The notes under the pieces were generated by a model. It ran no database searches. It was not told the DNA's origin and saw only the letters and a list, made by a program, of their open reading frames with translations. This document shows positions 1-10,937 of a stretch of 64,000 nucleotides of DNA, piece by piece (position 1 is the first letter of the stretch; each line of letters opens with the position of its first letter). Source of the DNA: Narthecium ossifragum (Eukaryota; Streptophyta; Magnoliopsida; Dioscoreales; Nartheciaceae). The stretch covers positions 4,109,115-4,173,114 of the forward strand of contig OY986972.1 in assembly GCA_963920575.1 (NCBI GenBank), in the 5' to 3' direction. Both the position numbers and the translations under genes were made by a program.

Positions 1-47
1 CCTAACTAGTCGTTGAACCGCGTTTTCGTAGGTAGGTGTTCAGTATA

Positions 48-70
48 AATCGACTCTCTCTCTCTCTCTT
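48..70. repeat. (TC)n microsatellite
   Basis: Short CT-rich dinucleotide run, also present but slightly shorter in duplicated copy B near 20586-20600. A GAA trinucleotide run follows at about 129-147 and is likewise shorter in copy B. Confidence 0.8.
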
Positions 71-234
71 ATAGACTGATTTCATTGCTTGCTTGCATCA
101 ATCATGAAACTGCCTTGCATTGTAACAAAAGAAGAAGAAGAAGAAGAGATCAACAGCTAGAGATTTTTTTTTTTTTTTTTTTTGCTGAATTGAGCCAAGA
201 GGCTAAGTGATACAGATCCCTATTTCAGGTTACA

Positions 235-798
235 TCAAGGCGGTGTGGTCACTGACATAGTGCCAGCAGCCGCATGCCTAGCCCGACGTGCTAGCTCATC
301 CGCCACCGCGTTTGCCTCACGCGGTACATACATGAAAATAACTCCGCCTAGGAGAGACGCCATACTCCAAATACTCCTAAGGATGGATTCCATACCTGTC
401 ACCCACACCTCTCTACCATTAATGGAGTTCACTGTGTTCCTCGAGTCAGACTCAATAATGATATCGTGAATCCCTCACGCTACTGCCTCATTTAGTGCCC
501 GGAGGACCGCCAACAACTCCGCCTCATCACTACTGCTGGCCAGGACGTTCTCAGATAAGACCCAGCTCGGTGTAATCCCCTCGTTCTCCCAGCAAGCCAC
601 GCCAATCCCAGCAGTCGAAGACCCAATACACCAGGCTCCATCCGTTTGCAAAACAGAGCCTCTGTTTCGATCAATAACTTGTGCTTGAGCAGGCCTTCTT
701 GCGGGTTCGCCAAGCCAATGCTTCCGGTGTGCAGGTGCTATTCCTCCAGATGAGTTCGTTCCTCTCTTTCCAAAGAAGCCAAATACCATAACCAACAA
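235..798 (-). pseudogene. LINE RNase H domain remnant
   Basis: Two open pieces (475-798 and 235-432) form a broken type-1 RNase H domain. The first has the initial catalytic Asp in QTDGAWC and the catalytic Glu region SSDEAELLAVLRAL. The second has the final Asp region ANAVADELARR. A frame change separates them. The domain normally removes RNA from the LINE cDNA hybrid. The same 3' end recurs in the fragment at 54490-54845, so both belong to one LINE family. Confidence 0.82.
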
Positions 799-808
799 GT
801 GCTTTCAT

Positions 809-1420
809 CTACCTTTTAGAGACATTGGCGGAAGAGGATGTTGCCAAAAGAGCCATGAGATCCTCAAGAACCAGCCTGCCACTCCTTGGCAACAGAAGCT
901 CCCAAACCCGTCGAGCAAACGAGCAATCACAAAAAATATGTTGAAGAGACTCCTCACCTCCGCATCCACGTGGGCATGCTCTGTCCTGTGTCAGGCCGAT
1001 CCGCCACAAGGAGTCTCGAGCAGGAACCTTTCGGTGCAGGACCTTCCATATGAAATGTTTAACTCTCGGCCCAACTGGTGCATTCCAGCAGTTCACCCAA
1101 ACCTCTCTCGGAATGCTCGATGTCGCGTGACACTCCTTCATCAATGCCCAGGAGTATAGAGAGCTAGAGCTTGGCTTCCCGGAGCTATTAAACATCCATC
1201 TAGCCTTGTTGACCTGCATCCTAGGATCAATTCTAACATCAAGAACCTGTTGCACCATGGTTGGATGGAACTGTTCCCTTACCTTCATCCTACACCATTC
1301 GCTGTTTTCCATTAACCAACCCAACTTTGAGGATTCCAGGGCGCCACCCACCCGGACCAATGACGCCCGCTTAGATAGAGGCCCCTCGCCGCACCACCAG
1401 TCTTCCAATGGGTCCAGCAT
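809..1420 (-). pseudogene. LINE reverse-transcriptase zinc-binding domain remnant
   Basis: An open stretch of 203 codons encodes the zf-RVT domain found at the C-terminus of plant LINE reverse transcriptases. It includes WNAPVGPRVKHFIWK and RVPARDSLWRIGL, then a Cys/His cluster ending HIFCDCSFARRVW. The reverse transcriptase and endonuclease that should precede it are absent through 5' truncation at insertion. It ends at a stop and the following RNase H segment is in another frame, so no functional polyprotein is made. Confidence 0.85.
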
Positions 1421-2521
1421 GCTGTTGGTCGCCGGCGTGAAAAATAACCCCTCCAGCTAGAGATGAGAACGAACAAAACATGACGTTTTTCTCAACCAAT
1501 GAGAGAAGATGCTGAATTGCGAGGAACAAGTAATCACATGCTATTTGTCAGTTGTTTATATTGTTTAAGCCTGCCAGCCTGCCAGCCTGCTTGCTAGCTA
1601 TTATCTAATGTACTCTGATTTATATTGAGCTTTGTGATGGACTTGGTCGCCAGCCCCGGCCCATGATTCCATCCGATGAAGGGCGGATAGTTAATTTCAC
1701 TTTTTACCATGCATGATGTTCCAAATGAGACTTGGTCTCAAACTTGTGTGAAAGCATGATATCAAGGAGTTTGCAAGATTTGCTCCATTTCAAGCATCTT
1801 CACTGCATGCAAGTGTTACCTAACAATAAATTAAATTAAATTAAAGGAGGGTTACTCCAAGAGAATGTAATGAGATAGCGGATGCCATTAATTGATCGCT
1901 CCAAGTGTTTATTACTTGGGACCTTGGGGATGGGCAACCTGCCTTGGAGAGAGTTTCGTATACAGAACTACCCTGAGGGCTTAACTAATCACCCAAATTT
2001 AGAGCCTCTTCCAAAACAGGATATCTCTTCGTAGGGCTTAACTAATCTTCAAACAATTTCTTGTTCCTAACCCCTACGGGGTCACTTAACTCTTGGGCTC
2101 AATTAATAATAAAAAAAGCATGAATTTACGCTAGTCCTTCGTCCAAAAGCTGTAGCTGAATTAAGAGGTTTTCTACCAAAAAACTCTTCAGCTGCATACA
2201 AAACTTTGAACTCAAACAATTAATTAATAGAGGTACTGGAAATGAAGAGGAGGCTGGACAGCTTTACAGGAAATCCTGCATTAGTTTTCAGGGGTGAAGC
2301 TTCATAATATATGAACTTACTGCAAATCATTCACAGACCGATAACTCAAAATGATTGAGCAACTTGATGAGCAGGACCCGGTTAATTAGAAGTGTCAGAT
2401 GCTGTCATACTTTGTGTGTAGGTTTCTGAAAGAGCTCAAAGACGTCATCGTCTAATTTCAGGGAGGATTTGGGTAAAAGATACGCATCAGGCCCTCACAC
2501 AGTGTTACTGAATAGAGTAGG

Positions 2522-2795
2522 TGATGCGGACATCAGATCCAAATCAATCCCAATTCCTTAACAGATGAGTCCAACCCGTTCATGTTTTAATTGTTGTTTA
2601 GTCAGAGTTGTTTTTGAGTTAGTTTTGCTTATTTAGCATTGAGTCATTTTACTATTGTGATCGAGTCTAGGTGTTATTTGAGTTTGAGTCTATTTGTACT
2701 TAGTTGGTTGAGTCGGTTCCCTTCTCCTATAAAAGGGAAACCCTAGGTTCTGTTTTGAAAAAATTAATGATTAATGATGAAAGCTGCTGATTGCT
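2522..2795 (+). repeat. 5' LTR, lacking its last 109 bp
   Basis: It starts TGATGCGGACATC and is identical to 7774-8047 except about one base (T versus C near 2678). A TATA box (CCTATAAAAGG) lies near 2729. The 109 bp that end the 3' LTR are missing here, so the LTR stops short of its CA end and the primer-binding site follows directly. The retained part contains promoter and transcript start. The missing part would correspond to late R plus U5. Confidence 0.9.
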
Positions 2796-2801
2796 CAACT
2801 T

Positions 2802-2814
2802 TGGTATCAGAGCC
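2802..2814 (+). promoter_or_regulatory. Primer-binding site for initiator Met-tRNA
   Basis: TGGTATCAGAGCC is the standard plant retrotransposon primer site complementary to the 3' end of initiator methionyl tRNA. It lies just inside the shortened 5' LTR and marks minus-strand cDNA priming. Confidence 0.9.
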
Positions 2815-3017
2815 AGGTTGCCTATGTTTCTACTTAGCGATCGGTCCCTCTCAATGAACCTCTCCATCAACCATTCTCCAAGTCTTCTTTACCATTCACC
2901 CTTCCGTGAGTTTTTTTTTGGAATATTAGTCTTTAAAGAAAAAAGAAAAAAAAAACAAACAGCTTTCCCTGGTTTCAGTCAAAAAAAAAAAAAAAAAAAA
3001 AAAGAAGGGAATTAGAA

Positions 3018-3610
3018 GAAGAAAAGAAACCCGGAAGCTGCCACTGTTCTCCTTCTCCTCCCCTTTTTCTCTATCTTTTTCCCTTGTTTCTCCTTTCCAT
3101 CGTTCCTCTCATTTTCTTTGATCTGTTTTGTTTCCCTTTCCTCGGTCTTCTCCATCTCCGGCAGTGATCAGCACTACGACTACCGCCGCCTCCAACGCTT
3201 CAGATCTTCATCGCTATCCGACTCCACCTCTGGCTTTGTTCGCCGTCGTTCATCTTCGCCGACGCCTGATTTCGCCACTGCCCCCCGTTTCATCACTCCC
3301 GCTAGCCGCCGTCCATCTTCATCATCACCGTAGCACCACGCTTCCACTGCCGTTGTCTTCCATCGTCCGTTGCTGCCGTCATCGCCGACTGCCACCGCCA
3401 TCGCCATTCCTAGCCGCCGTGGTCCCCGCGATCTCCGAGTCGCCTACCGCAGCCACCACCATCGCCATCACCAGCCGCCGTGGTCCCTGCGATCTTCGCG
3501 TCGCCAACCGCCGCCACCGCGATCTCCGTGATCACCGCGATTTCCGCGAGCTTCGCGATCACCGCGATCTCCGCGAGCGGCTCCGCTCGTTCAGGCGATC
3601 TTGATCTACC
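3018..3610 (+). other. GC-rich leader with short repeats inside the LTR element
   Basis: Between the primer site and the nested hAT lies a pyrimidine-rich then GC-rich leader. It includes CCGCGATCTCCGCGA-like repeats at about 3480-3600. Open frames exist on both strands (for example 3128-3604) but they are low-complexity Pro/Arg/Ser-rich products of the repeat, match no domain I know and are not called as genes. An A-rich run lies at 2980-3003. Confidence 0.6.
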
Positions 3611-3689
3611 TGCCTCAATTGGATCCAACTAATTTGATCAGATCCGATCTAATTTGACCCGATCAAGTCAGCAATCTAGCCATCAGAGT

Positions 3690-5078
3690 TAGGGGTGGCA
3701 ATCTGGGTCATGACCCGTGAACCCGACCCGACCCGACCCGAGATAAACGGGTTTGGGTTTGGTATAAACGGGTTTGGGTCATAAACGGGTCGACCCGTTT
3801 ATGACCCGTTTATAAATGGGTCGGGTCGGGTTGACCCGCGGGTTAGGCGGGTCAACCCGTTAACCCGTACCCATTAGTTACCCAGCCCCAGCCATCTACC
3901 CACTTCCCTTACCCTGTTACCCAGCCACTACTCTTACCCAGCCACCTACCCTTAAGGCTCTCACCCTCTCCTCCACTCCTCTCTTCTCCCCCCCGGCCGC
4001 CCGATCTCCTCCCTCCGGGCCTCCGCTCCTCTCACCCTCTCCATCTCCTCCCTTGCCTCTCTGCTCCCCCCCTCTCCACGGCCTCCGCCTCCGCCCGGAC
4101 CGCCCCCCACTCCTTCCCGTCGCCTCCACGGCCTCCTCCCGTCGCCTCCACGACCTCCTCCACGGCCTCCTCCCGTCGCCTCCACGGCCTCCTCCACGCC
4201 CCCCACTCCTTCCCGTCGCCTCCACGGCCCCCACTCCTTCCCGTCCTCCACGGCCTCCGCCTCCGGCCCCCACTCCTTCCCGTCCTCCACGGCCTCCGCC
4301 TCCGGCCCCCACTCCTTCCCGTCCTCCACGGCCTCCGCCCCCCAAGGCACTCCTTCCCGTCGCCGTCCTCCACGGCCTCCGCGAGGTCACCTCAGCGCCG
4401 ACCACGACCACGAAGCTCCACTGCCATCCAGATCCGCCTGCATCCCGGCCAGATCCGGCTGCTTCCTCGCCGCTACGACTCAGATCCGGCCAGATCCGGC
4501 CAGATCCAGCCAGATTCGGCTGTTTCCCAGCCAGATCCGGCCAGATCTGGCTGTTTCCCAGCCAGATCCGGCCAGATCTGGCTGTTTCCCAGCCAAATCC
4601 GGCCAGATTTGGCTATTTCCGGCCAGATCCGGCTGTTACCCAGCCAGATCCGGTCAGATCCGGCTGTTTCCGGCCAGATCCGCCCAGATCTGGCTGTTTC
4701 CGGTCAGATCCGGCCAGATCCGGCTAGATCCGGCCAGATCCGGCTGTTTCCGGCCAGTTTGTAATTAGTTGTAATTTAATTGTAATTTGATATGATTATT
4801 TGTATGGTTGTAACTTGTAACTATTGAGATGTATTTTGATCAGATTTTAGTTAGTTGTAATTTGATATGTTTAGTTGTTGTTAAAACCCGATCCAACCCG
4901 TTTAATAAACGGGTTAGGCGGGTCGGGTCGGGTTGACCCGTTTATAATTGGGTCGGGTTCGGGTTTAAAAACCTGACCCGTTTATTAAACGGGTCGGGTT
5001 CGGGTTTGGTGTTTTGTTAAACGGGTCAGTGTATGACCCAACCCGAACCCGACCCGCGAACCCGAATTGCCACCCCTA
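3690..5078 (+). mobile_element. Non-autonomous hAT element nested in the LTR retrotransposon
   Basis: The 1389-bp element starts TAGGGGTGGCAATC and ends with the inverted counterpart GAATTGCCACCCCTA. A perfect 8-bp target duplication ATCAGAGT lies at 3682-3689 and 5079-5086, the hAT signature. Subterminal arrays of GACCCG/CGGGTC motifs match those of the autonomous element at 23889-28730, and the AT-rich 3' tail with repeated TTGTAATTTGAT resembles that element's 3' end, so orientation is the same. The middle encodes no transposase. It holds GC-rich minisatellites: a CTCCACGGCCTCCGCCTCCGG-type array (about 4080-4380) and a CAGATCCGGCCAGATCTGGC-type array (about 4480-4760). Long open frames across these arrays on both strands are repeat products. 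Confidence 0.93.
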
Positions 5079-5843
5079 ATCAGAGTGGAAAAGATCTGAT
5101 CCTATAAGTCAGCAATTCAGATCTCGTCTGACCTGAACCGATTGGGTTATCCAGACCAGATCCGGGCAACCTTACATCTGATCAGGCCTGACCAGATCCG
5201 GACCGCCCAGCCCGATCTGCAGGCCTTGATCCAGGCCAAGGCAGTCTCAAAGCAACTCAAAACAGACCGGACCAACTCAGGCTCACTCCAGGATCAGAAA
5301 CAGCCCAGCCCAATCTGCAGGGCATGACTCAGCACAGGACAGACACAAGCCCATAACAGAGTGGATTCAGACCACATTCAGATTGACTTAGCCCATTCAG
5401 GACACACGGATCCAATCCAAGTGAATTAAAGGTCAGGCTATTTTCATTGCTTTCAGATCTATTCTACTTATTTAAAATTACATCCATTATTCTTTATGTG
5501 TGGGCTACCTACCCTTTGAAGTACCTACTCTTTGAGAGCATTGATCCAAAACCAAAGTAAAGCAAGGCCTAAACACCTTAGTTCTACACTGTCTCATATA
5601 TATTTGTGTGACACTTTTGAACTCCTAATACTATTGGCTTGCAACACTGCATAACTTTCAATTCGGATTCATTCTGCCAAGATAATCTTCACCTTATATT
5701 CAATTTTATTGTTGAAATTATTTTGGTGATCTCTGGCATCATTTTCATGCATATTTGATGTTATTAAGAGTTTGATATCCTAGCATTATAGGCTCATTTC
5801 ATCAGGTGCATTTCATTGCATATACATTCAAAGCTATTGTGTC

Positions 5844-6644
5844 ATGTCTTCTTCAAAATCCCAATTTGATGTGAACCCAACCATGGAAACCTTAATGAAG
5901 GCTATTCGAGAGTTGCAAACAAGTGTTCAAGACTTGACTCAAAAAGGTGATCGAATCAACACTAGGTTAGATCGAGTTGAAAAGGGATATAGCAAGCACG
6001 AAGGTTGTGCCTTCCGTATTGACTTAGGATATCAAGAATATGCTCAAGGGCGAAATTTACAAAATGACTCTGTTCCAAGCCGCCCTTACACCTCCCAACA
6101 CCGTAAGCCTAGACAATGTTGTGATTTTAATGAGCAGGTGAGGTTAGGTTTCCCAATCGAGGCCCCCACCTTTGATGGTTGTCGTGACCCTCAGATTTTT
6201 ACTGATTGGTTGCATGAAATAGAGCATTTTTTTGAGTGGATTAACCTATCTAATGATAGGAAGGTTAGGTTTGCTCGTACAAAGCTCATTGGACATGCAA
6301 AGCGCTTTTGGGATGACACTGAACGACTCCTACATAGGAAGTATCAACCACCAATAACCCATTGGGAAGAAATGAAATTAAGGCTCAAAGAAAGATACTT
6401 ACCTGAAAGTTCCCAACCTTTAGGAGCTAGATCACATTGGAGCTCCACGTCACCCAAAACCCCTCCCACTATTGGCCTAGGCCGGAAAGACAAAAGACTA
6501 CTCGAGACACCCTCTAAACAAAACTCTCCAATTCGATGTTATAAATGCCACTGCTTTGGTCATGCCACAACCAACTGCATGCAAAGCATTAAAGAACTAA
6601 TCTACAAGCCTAATCTCGATGACATCAATGATGTCGATGATTAG
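5844..6644 (+). CDS. Retrotransposon gag (capsid-nucleocapsid) protein
   Basis: This 266-residue protein is the gag of the LTR element and would form the particle packaging its RNA. A coiled-coil-like N-terminus (residues about 12-50) precedes a retrotrans_gag-type capsid region (about 100-195) with the pattern EAPTFDGCRDPQIFTDWL, FARTKLIGHAKRFWD and WEEMKLRLKERYLP. The C-terminus has one CCHC zinc knuckle, CYKCHCFGHATTNC (about 231-244). The arrangement is Ty3/gypsy-like. A stop at 6642-6644 ends it, but the same frame continues openly to a second stop at 6873-6875 and then to 7595, suggesting the original protein was longer. No protease or reverse transcriptase follows. Confidence 0.85.
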   Translation: MSSSKSQFDVNPTMETLMKAIRELQTSVQDLTQKGDRINTRLDRVEKGYSKHEGCAFRIDLGYQEYAQGRNLQNDSVPSRPYTSQHRKPRQCCDFNEQVRLGFPIEAPTFDGCRDPQIFTDWLHEIEHFFEWINLSNDRKVRFARTKLIGHAKRFWDDTERLLHRKYQPPITHWEEMKLRLKERYLPESSQPLGARSHWSSTSPKTPPTIGLGRKDKRLLETPSKQNSPIRCYKCHCFGHATTNCMQSIKELIYKPNLDDINDVDD

Positions 6645-7595
6645 TGTGAGGAGAATCCTAACATTTATAACAGTATTTGCCTCTCCCCACTAACATCTGA
6701 ATCTCAGGAGACTGAATCTAATTGCCTTACGGATGTGGTTACATGTGATGTTTCACAACCCCTAGAAGTTGATGTGAGCAAGGAAAATGATGAGTTTAGA
6801 GATGAGAGTCATCATATCATCATTCCATTTAAGGTTGACAATATTGTGATAGCAGAAATCTATCACCTTCCATAACCTGTTAAATTGTTTGATCTTCCAA
6901 AAGCTAGCTTATGTGATTGGAATGTTTGTTTCATGACGTATTTCTGGAGGACTATTTGGCATTTACTTGGTACGAACTGCAAGTTTTCTAATGCCAATGT
7001 GAACAACCAACTAGAAATTGTGGTTTCAAATCTTGGTAACTTTCGAAGATTTCTTATGGGTGACAGTCCACATATTTGGGATTCTATGCTTCTCCTGCAT
7101 CAGTTTGCATGTTGCATCATAATTAGTAGGTTTATCGGGATGTGTCTATCAGAAGTCATGCATGGTTGCAATATTAGAAAACATCTCGATCTCATATCTA
7201 GGAATTTCTCTATTCATGCATGTACACATTACATTCATAATTTGCATTCAGAGATCAGTAAGAATAATCACGCAAATAACCTTGAATATGAGCTGCAGAA
7301 TAATTCTCATGGGCATTTGAATGAATTTCAAATTGGAAATTATGTGATGAGATTGCAGGCTTATAGTATTCGGCCATCTAAAGTGTTGCATGATACTAGA
7401 ATATATTCCTTCGATTTCTTCATCTTGCTATATTACAATCTAAGCCCTACAAACGCTTTAGCATGTCTCCTTGATCTCATTGTTTATCGGATCTCATCCT
7501 TTACCCTTGACGATCCCGTTATTGAGCCACCACTTAAGCCACCACTTGAGCATGTACCTCATCCTACATCCTTGCCTCTTCCACCCACAAAATAA
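6645..7595 (+). pseudogene. Downstream continuation of the gag reading frame, unknown domain
   Basis: The frame of the gag gene stays open for about 76 codons after its stop, is closed once at 6873-6875 (TAA), then is open for 236 codons to 7595. The product is rich in His, Asn, Leu and Ile, ends in a Pro-rich tail (PPLKPPLEHVPHPTSLPLPP), and has no reverse transcriptase, integrase or RNase H motif that I recognise. It may be degenerated pol sequence or an element-specific tail. Two in-frame stops in otherwise open sequence suggest a recently disabled or read-through frame. Confidence 0.5.
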
Positions 7596-7773
7596 GAGTA
7601 TTTTGATGCAATTTTGAATAATTGGATAGTTTCTATTAGTGGTGAGTATAGTCAGATCTTTGGTTTCTTGGAGGGGATTCAGTTTTTGCAGGTCGACTCG
7701 GACTTCTAGAGCACTATCAGACCCATGTTACATCATACTCGACGGAGTCGAGTTCTGTTCACCCCAGGGGAGT

Positions 7774-8156
7774 TGATGCGGACATCAGATCCAAATCAAT
7801 CCCAATTCCTTAACAGATGAGTCCAACCCGTTCATGTTTTAATTGTTGTTTAGTCAGAGTTGTTTTTGAGTTAGTTTTGCTTATTTAGCATTGAGTCATT
7901 TTACTATTGTGATCGAGTCTAGGTGTTATTCGAGTTTGAGTCTATTTGTACTTAGTTGGTTGAGTCGGTTCCCTTCTCCTATAAAAGGGAAACCCTAGGT
8001 TCTGTTTTGAAAAAATTAATGATTAATGATGAAAGCTGCTGATTGCTGCCTCCTTCTTGTCTTCTTCCTCCTCTTCTCCTAGCTTCTTCTCTCCCTCTCA
8101 AAACTTCTTCTCTCTTTCTTAAAGTTTCACCTCTTCTTTTGATGTGTCCTACATCA
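7774..8156 (+). repeat. 3' LTR (383 bp, complete)
   Basis: Complete LTR from TGATGCGG to CCTACATCA, preceded directly by the purine tract AGGGGAGT (7766-7773). Its first 274 bp match the 5' LTR with about one substitution. Its last 109 bp, C/T-rich, are absent from the 5' LTR. Confidence 0.93.
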
Positions 8157-9112
8157 GTAGGTAGCTTAAATGATAGTGATAGTTTGTGAAGCAGGGAGAA
8201 TTATAGAGCGGGTTACAACATGAAGCTTAAGCTGATGCTAGGATTGGTTTAAAAAATCATCGATTGTCAGAAGTACAGTGTATACAATTTCGGGAAACTG
8301 TGAGAGTTAGCAGCAACACTTAGAGCAAAATCTTTTATTGTGAACATGAGATGCATCCTAACATATTCTACTAGCATTTCAAGGCATTTTCATACACAAT
8401 TATATATTATGAGCCACTGCAATTACCATCTCATGAGATTGAGGGCAACATAGTTAGTGGAATCAATCATATATTTCCTTCCAAAATGAGCTATATATAT
8501 ATCCATAGGCACAACTAATATCTGTCCTACAACTAAAAACTTGCAGAAAACACCAATTCACATTTATAAAATGGGCACGTTCAAACTGACAAGGAATTGT
8601 TAAAACCCCAAAAAATAAGAAGTCACTGGTTAAGAATTTAAGATCTTGATTTGAAAATTACATGTTCGGTGGACAACCACCGAGCTGTATAATTCGGTGA
8701 TTGCCCACCAAACACTATACTATATTGTTCGGTAGACAATCACTAAACATGTAGTATAGTATTCGAAGGGCAACTACCGAATGAACAGTAAGTTTTGAAG
8801 GTGTGTTATACTTATTTAGTAAAATTTCTTATGTATTTAGAGTCATTTGTGACAGGAACACGTTATTTAATCCGCAACTCCGGAGCAAGTGATCTCTTGG
8901 CACATGAAGTCCAAGTAGTACCGATGTTTACGCTAATCATGTTGAGTTCTTTGAGAATGCATGGATGCAAGCTGTAACTCATGCTTCGATGAATGGAAAA
9001 CAGTTAAGTATGCTGTCTCAAACTTTGAGAATACTTTGTCAATATTGGAGTATGAGTCTGTCAGAGACGTTATGGCGATTAATTTTGGCTCGAGCAAATC
9101 AAAATTTGAATT

Positions 9113-10330
9113 CGAGCATGCTCCAAACCAAAGAGCCAGCTCGAGCGAGATCGACCTTGTTCGAGTGAAGGCATGGGTCCCAATTTGAGGTTCATCGCGC
9201 AAGATCGCATTAGGCATCATGCTAGGGGCTACAATTGTCTTTACTCGCAAAGCATTTCGGCTTACTTTTGGGTCATTATATATGCACCGTTGGTTTTGTT
9301 ATGTGCACCCGTTTTACTGCACATGATGCGAGTTTTAAAGCACCATCGAATGCTAAGTGCACCATGTATGATTTTTTATATATCCCGTTATTGTCCTTTA
9401 ATTTAGAAACATGCTTTACTATGAGGCGGAATCCCCCCCTCTATCGCTAAACCCTCTCCTCCGGTGCTGCCTCCTCTCGCGGTAGCTCTTCCCCCTGAGC
9501 TATTCTCCTATCCTTCCACCCGTGAACCCATCCGGCGCCAGCTCCTCCTCCTTATTTTCTCTTGACTCGGCGCTAGCTCCTCCTTTGGCGTTACCTCACC
9601 GACGTGCCTCCTCGGCGTTACCTCACGGGCGTGCCTCCTCGGGCTCTACCTCATCGGCGTGCCACCTCCTCTGGCACTACCTCGCCGCTTTGCGTCCTCC
9701 TCCGGCGCTACCTGACCAGGGTGACTCCTCATCGAGATCCGAACACGGCAACGAGCAGAAGAGGTACCTTTCTCGCTCTCATCCCATCTCCCTCTCTCTC
9801 TCTTGTATTGCAGATTAGGGTTTCGAAACTGCATTCCTTTACAAATTCCCTCGTGCACTTGAAGGTCTTTGATATTGCTAATTATCTGGGATAGGAGAGA
9901 CCATCATGTTTCTATTAAATGGTTGAGTATGCTTGGAAATGGTTTTCCTGACAAATATAACTTGTGAGGGTGCTTTGGTTCTTCACTTGCTGGCGTTAAA
10001 GTTTCAGCCAGATTTTTTCTACTGTGTTGAAGAGTCCTATAGGTTGTTGATTTGATTTTAGGGAGTTAGGATTGCAATGCCATGTTAGAAGCATGAAGAA
10101 GGTACTGATCGGTAAGATCGGTGGATTTTAAATCAATCAGAAAGAAGGGGAGAAAGATGAAGAAGGATTGCAATGCCACGAAGAAGTGCAGAAAGAAGGG
10201 GAAGAATTGAAATAATAGGAAAGCATATGGGGGAAAAGTTTCTAAGGGGCTAGGTCTGAAATCAATCAATCTACAAAAAAAGTAGGGCAGAGGATGATGA
10301 AAGAAATATTTTAAATCAATCAATCTACAA
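9113..10330. other. Intergenic stretch with a GC-rich exon-like block
   Basis: No recognised gene. 9430-9760 is GC-rich with imperfect repeats of about 27 bp (GGCGTTACCTCACC...CGTGCCTCCTC), ending in AGAAGAG followed by the donor-like GTACCTTTC at about 9760, and then AT-rich sequence. This resembles the 5' exon of a non-autonomous transposon more than a host gene. Open frames here (9522-9818, 9604-9894) are repeat products. A 28-bp motif with AATCAATCAATCTACAAAAAAAGT occurs twice at about 10258 and 10313. Confidence 0.5.
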
Positions 10331-10496
10331 AAAAAGTTTTTAATCAACTGAGACACTATAAGAGATGAGGGATGTCCCAATAGCGAGTGCCAGATAGGAA
10401 CAGAAGCCTTGACACCTAGGAAGGCAGTAAGGCCATTGTGTTTGATTGAAGTTGATTTCCGAGGTGTATAGGATATAGTTCACTTTCACTCTGTCC

Positions 10497-10937
10497 TTAT
10501 AACAACATCTTACCCGTCTGCACATCATGAAAAAAGTAATGAGTACCAGTGAGGACAAAGAAACAATTGTTATCAAGACAAAATTGGTTTATGGATAAAA
10601 GATTAGCAAAGGCTTGAGGACAGTGTAAAACATGTGACATGCGAAGAGTGGAAGATGGAGAGTTAATAAGGACAAAACCAGTATTAACAATTTCCAATCT
10701 AGTGCCATTACCAACAACAATGTTTTCATCACCAGTATAAGGCTGCGAAAGGGAGAGTTGCTCTAAATTTGCTGTAATGTGTTGATTGGCACCACTATCT
10801 GGATACCAGGTGTCTCCATCTGCAGCAGTATTAACACTAGCAAGAAGTGCAATATTGGCTTGGGCGACCATAACTGCAAGAGTCTGAGGTTGATGGCGCC
10901 CATGATAGGAAAAGTCAAAGCGATGAAAACAATCCAA
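10497..10937 (-). pseudogene. Copia aspartic protease segment
   Basis: A 146-codon open piece carries the copia protease signature: W-Y-P-D-S-G-A with catalytic Asp, followed by NQHIT and IVVGNGT. Its beginning includes the tail of the nucleocapsid zinc-knuckle region. It ends at a stop at 10497; the pre-integrase motif continues just beyond in a shifted frame. The enzyme would cleave the copia polyprotein, but this copy cannot make a complete one. Confidence 0.82.

Larger units (their letters stand above)
165..1453 (-). mobile_element. 5'-truncated LINE retrotransposon (zf-RVT and RNase H end)
   Basis: Only the 3' part of a plant LINE is present, read on the minus strand. A run of about 20 T at 164-183 is its poly(A) tail. 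The direct repeat CAGCTAGAGAT flanks it at 154-164 and 1454-1464, and copy B (near 20670) has a single copy of that site, so the exact insertion is proven by an empty site. Translated on the minus strand, 809-1420 gives a reverse-transcriptase zinc-binding (zf-RVT) region with the C-x3-C...H...C cluster of CPRGCGG...HIFCDC. 475-798 gives the start of RNase H with its TDGAW motif. 235-432 gives the RNase H end (PREANAVADELARRAR). These lie in shifted frames with stops, so the copy is dead. Confidence 0.92.
2522..8156 (+). mobile_element. Gag-only LTR retrotransposon (TR-GAG-like, Ty3/gypsy-type gag)
   Basis: The element is bounded TG...CA, with the 5-bp target duplication GTAGG at 2517-2521 and 8157-8161. 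Copy B (near 22645) has the single GTAGG, giving an empty-site proof. It has a partial 5' LTR (2522-2795), a primer-binding site TGGTATCAGAGCC at 2802-2814 matching plant initiator Met-tRNA, a gag with a CCHC knuckle, no protease, reverse transcriptase or integrase, a purine tract AGGGGAGT at 7766-7773, and a 3' LTR (7774-8156). The two LTRs differ at about one base over 274 bp, so insertion looks recent. A hAT element is nested at 3690-5078. The gag-only structure fits the published TR-GAG class of plant non-autonomous elements. Mobilisation would need enzymes from another element. Confidence 0.92.
1..9112. repeat. Segmental duplication, copy A
   Basis: Apart from its insertions this stretch matches 20532-23587 nearly base for base: the first bases of the window align with 20532, and shared blocks include 1454-1980, 2140-2521 and 8157-9112. 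The copy begins before the window, since base 1 is already inside the match. A LINE at 165-1453 and an LTR element at 2522-8156 interrupt it; neither is in copy B. A block of about 130 bp (roughly 1995-2130) differs from the corresponding block in copy B. The right end is unknown because copy B runs into an assembly gap. No gene of its own is visible in the shared sequence. A short palindromic stretch with ACCACCGA-type repeats (about 8660-8790) is in both copies, so it predates the duplication. Confidence 0.93.

Noticed and set aside
4053..4727. 224-codon open frame on the plus strand and overlapping frames on the minus strand
   Set aside because: They read across GC-rich minisatellites inside the small hAT element; composition is Pro/Ser/Arg or Gly/Arg only, with no domain.
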